A stretch of 15,896 bases of DNA from Pseudomonadota bacterium (GTDB taxonomy: Bacteria > Myxococcota > Myxococcia > Myxococcales > Myxococcaceae). How positions within the stretch are numbered: the first letter of the stretch is position 1; each line of letters opens with the position of its first letter. This document shows, in pieces, positions 14,671-15,896 of the stretch. The stretch lies in assembly GCA_023424585.1 (NCBI GenBank), contig JAFADT010001002.1, forward strand, positions 1 through 15,896, written 5' to 3'. Made by a program: the position numbers and the translations under genes. A model generated the notes under the pieces. It saw nothing but the letters and a program-made list of their open reading frames with translations. It did no database searches and was not told the DNA's origin.

Positions 14671-15465
14671 TCAGTCCCGGCCCGGGTAGTGCAGCTTCTC
14701 GCGGACCTCCGCCTCGGTGAGGAGCCGGAAGCCGCCCTCGGGGACGCCGTCCAGGTCGATGTCGCCCACCGCCTCCCGGTGGAGCGCCCGGGCGGGCAGC
14801 CCCACGGCGCCCAGCATGCGCTTCACCTGGTGGTGGCGCCCCTCCGTGAGCGTGACCTCCACCGTGTGCGCGTCGCGCACGCGCACCGTGGCGGGGCGGG
14901 CGGGGCCGTCATCCAGCGTCATCCCCTGGCGCAGCGGCTCCACCTTCGCGTCGTCCGCGGTGCTGAAGACCGTGGCCACGTAGCGCTTGGGCAGGTTCGT
15001 CTCCGGGGACGTGCAGTGGGCCACCAGCTTGTCGTCGTTGGTGAAGAGCAGGAGTCCCGTGGTGTCCACGTCCAGCCGGCCCACGGCGTGCCACGTGAAG
15101 CGGTTCAGCTCCAGGGGCAGCTGGGGCAGGAGCAGCTCGAAGACCGTGCCCGTGCGGTGCTGGCGCGCGGTGGAGGTCAGCACGCCCGCGGGCTTGTGGA
15201 AGGCCAGCACGTGCGTGGGCGCCTGCTTGCGCACCGGCAGGCCGTCCACCTTGAGGATGGCGTCGGGGGGCACGGGCGTCAGGGGCGTGGTCGCCACGCG
15301 GCCGTTGACCGTCACGCGGCCCGCCTTGATGGCGGCCTCCGCCTCCTCCTGGGGCATGGCGCCCGCGCGGGCGAGCGCGCGCGACAGCCAGTCCGGCTTC
15401 TCCTTGCCCTCCCAGCGGTGGGGGCGGGGCGGGGATTTGGGGGGCCGTTCGGACTTGCGAGCCAT
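14671..15465 (-). CDS. Pseudouridine synthase, RsuA/RluB/RluF family with S4 domain
   Basis: A 264-residue RNA-modifying enzyme that isomerises a uridine, most likely in rRNA. After a basic Pro-rich N-terminus (1-23) comes an S4 RNA-binding domain (about 24-70: WLSRALARAG, then AIKAGRVTVNGR). The catalytic domain follows with FHKPAGVLTS (89-98), the signature GRLDVDTTGLLLFTND (129-144) with catalytic Asp 132, KRYVATV (160-166) and EGRHHQVKRML (208-218). The S4 domain argues against RluE, but RsuA, RluB and RluF types cannot be separated by eye, so the target nucleotide is open. ATG 15465 has no Shine-Dalgarno; instead TACAGT lies 9 nt upstream. The neighbouring minus-strand genes (acidic 73-aa protein before, sthA after) are each 45 nt away. 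Confidence 0.92.
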   Translation of the reverse strand: MARKSERPPKSPPRPHRWEGKEKPDWLSRALARAGAMPQEEAEAAIKAGRVTVNGRVATTPLTPVPPDAILKVDGLPVRKQAPTHVLAFHKPAGVLTSTARQHRTGTVFELLLPQLPLELNRFTWHAVGRLDVDTTGLLLFTNDDKLVAHCTSPETNLPKRYVATVFSTADDAKVEPLRQGMTLDDGPARPATVRVRDAHTVEVTLTEGRHHQVKRMLGAVGLPARALHREAVGDIDLDGVPEGGFRLLTEAEVREKLHYPGRD

Positions 15466-15474
15466 GGGCGCGGC

Positions 15475-15480
15475 ACTGTA
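15475..15480 (-). promoter_or_regulatory. -10-like TACAGT box 9 nt before the pseudouridine synthase ATG
   Basis: On the minus strand TACAGT (TANNNT) ends 9 nt before ATG 15465, with only GCCGCGCCC between and no ribosome binding site. This is the same geometry as at the symporter and OPT genes, suggesting a near-leaderless transcript. Confidence 0.4.
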
Positions 15481-15510
15481 GCCGCGCTCGGGCGGCGGCG
15501 TGGCCTCCAG

Positions 15511-15732
15511 TTAGTGCCGGACGGGCTCGTCCGGGTCCTCGCCCTCGGCGGAGCCCGGCGTCGGGCCCGGCTCGTCCGCCATGCGGTGGGGCTCCTCCTC
15601 CAGCCCGCCGTCCTCCGCCGTCCCGGGCGTGCGGCCGGGCTCCTCCCAGGCCTCCCCGAAGGGCGGCTCCTGACGGCCAGGGCCGGGCTCGGTGCCTCCC
15701 ACGATCATCGATTCGTACGGCATGTGGTTCAC
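15511..15732 (-). CDS. Small acidic Pro/Gly-rich protein with internal duplication
   Basis: A 73-residue protein that I cannot assign to a family. Its reality rests on a strong ribosome binding site: AAAGGAG lies 6 nt before GTG 15732 (an ATG at 15723 is an alternative, 15 nt away). The N-terminus MNHMPYESMIVGGTEPGPGR is followed by a very acidic, low-complexity region with two copies of EPGxTPG(T/S)AE, at about residues 31-40 and 54-63. There are no Cys, no signal peptide and no hydrophobic helix; most of it should be disordered. It lies 98 nt after the truncated gene at the window edge and 45 nt before the pseudouridine synthase gene. Function unknown; a small disordered regulatory or stress-related protein is possible but not shown. 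Confidence 0.6.
   Translation of the reverse strand: MNHMPYESMIVGGTEPGPGRQEPPFGEAWEEPGRTPGTAEDGGLEEEPHRMADEPGPTPGSAEGEDPDEPVRH
15541..15645. repeat. Two diverged copies of a ~36-bp coding repeat
   Basis: Segments 15541-15576 and 15610-15645 encode the two EPGxTPG(T/S)AE units of the small acidic protein. They keep the same GC-rich pattern with several substitutions, so the duplication is not recent. Confidence 0.5.
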
Positions 15733-15803
15733 GCGGTGCTCCTTTCCGTGAGGATCCGGTCGTTCTGGGAAAGGTAGCGACGCCCAGGGTTCCCGCCGCG
15801 CGC

Positions 15804-15822
15804 GGGGACGGGGGGCGTCCCC
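15804..15822 (-). terminator. Hairpin just after the truncated gene
   Basis: GGGGACG (15804-15810) and CGTCCCC (15816-15822) form a perfect 7-bp stem with a 5-nt loop, beginning 8 nt after the stop at 15831 on the minus strand. There is no T-tract, so termination may be weak or factor-dependent. Confidence 0.4.
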
Positions 15823-15830
15823 CTGCCTGC

Positions 15831-15896
15831 TCAGGCTTCGTCCGGAGGCGGTCCGCCGTCGCCGGGGAAGCGCTTGCGCACGGTGTGCAGCGCGGC
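15831..15896 (-). CDS. C-terminal end of an unidentified protein (5' part outside window)
   Basis: The minus-strand frame entering from the window edge reads AALHTVRKRFPGDGGPPPDEA and then TGA (15831-15833). A helix-like basic start and a Pro/Gly/acidic tail look like a real protein end, and a hairpin follows the stop. Twenty-one residues are too few to name a family. Confidence 0.45.
   Translation of the reverse strand, partial: AALHTVRKRFPGDGGPPPDEA

Overview
The window is very GC-rich, with coding frames dominated by G/C third positions. Gene content points to a myxobacterium (Myxococcota; Myxococcus/Corallococcus-like). The best markers are a DUF2381 (TIGR02268, Myxococcus paralogous family) protein next to the membrane-anchored C-terminus of a probable Ser/Thr kinase, a myxobacterial-type outer-membrane barrel, and an elongation factor G of the mitochondrial-like type known in delta-proteobacteria. 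I see no insertion sequence, integrase, tRNA, rRNA, CRISPR array or phage gene. This looks like ordinary chromosome, not a defence or mobile island, and no gene-free stretch exceeds about 160 bases.

Left part (1-3306): the cut-off C-terminus of a probable receptor Ser/Thr kinase, a secreted DUF2381 protein, an orphan beta-class DNA methyltransferase, and a convergent gene for a predicted 2OG-Fe(II) oxygenase whose 3' end overlaps the methyltransferase. Transport block (3377-7176, plus strand): a glutamate/aspartate-type (DAACS) symporter, a SlyD-like FKBP prolyl isomerase and an OPT-family transporter. Central minus-strand block (12354 down to 7186): EF-G, then a Uup-type ABC-F ATPase, then a small outer-membrane barrel protein. 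A strong hairpin terminator separates EF-G from Uup.

Right part: two small plus-strand genes (an NTF2/SnoaL-like protein and an unrecognised 106-aa protein) face a minus-strand series. That series is the tail of an unidentified gene at the window edge, a 73-aa acidic protein with an internal duplication, an RsuA/RluB-type pseudouridine synthase, and a soluble pyridine nucleotide transhydrogenase (SthA). The genes serve general physiology: uptake of amino acids, dicarboxylates and peptides, folding, translation and rRNA modification, NAD(P)H balance, and a signalling pair of unknown purpose.

The observations most worth a second look are the mitochondrial-like EF-G outside the str operon with an attenuator-like leader; the repeated TANNNT box 7-12 nt before five start codons, which suggests leaderless transcripts; the kinase-tail/DUF2381 pair; and the unassigned oxygenase and methyltransferase. 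I did not find a convincing new multi-gene system.
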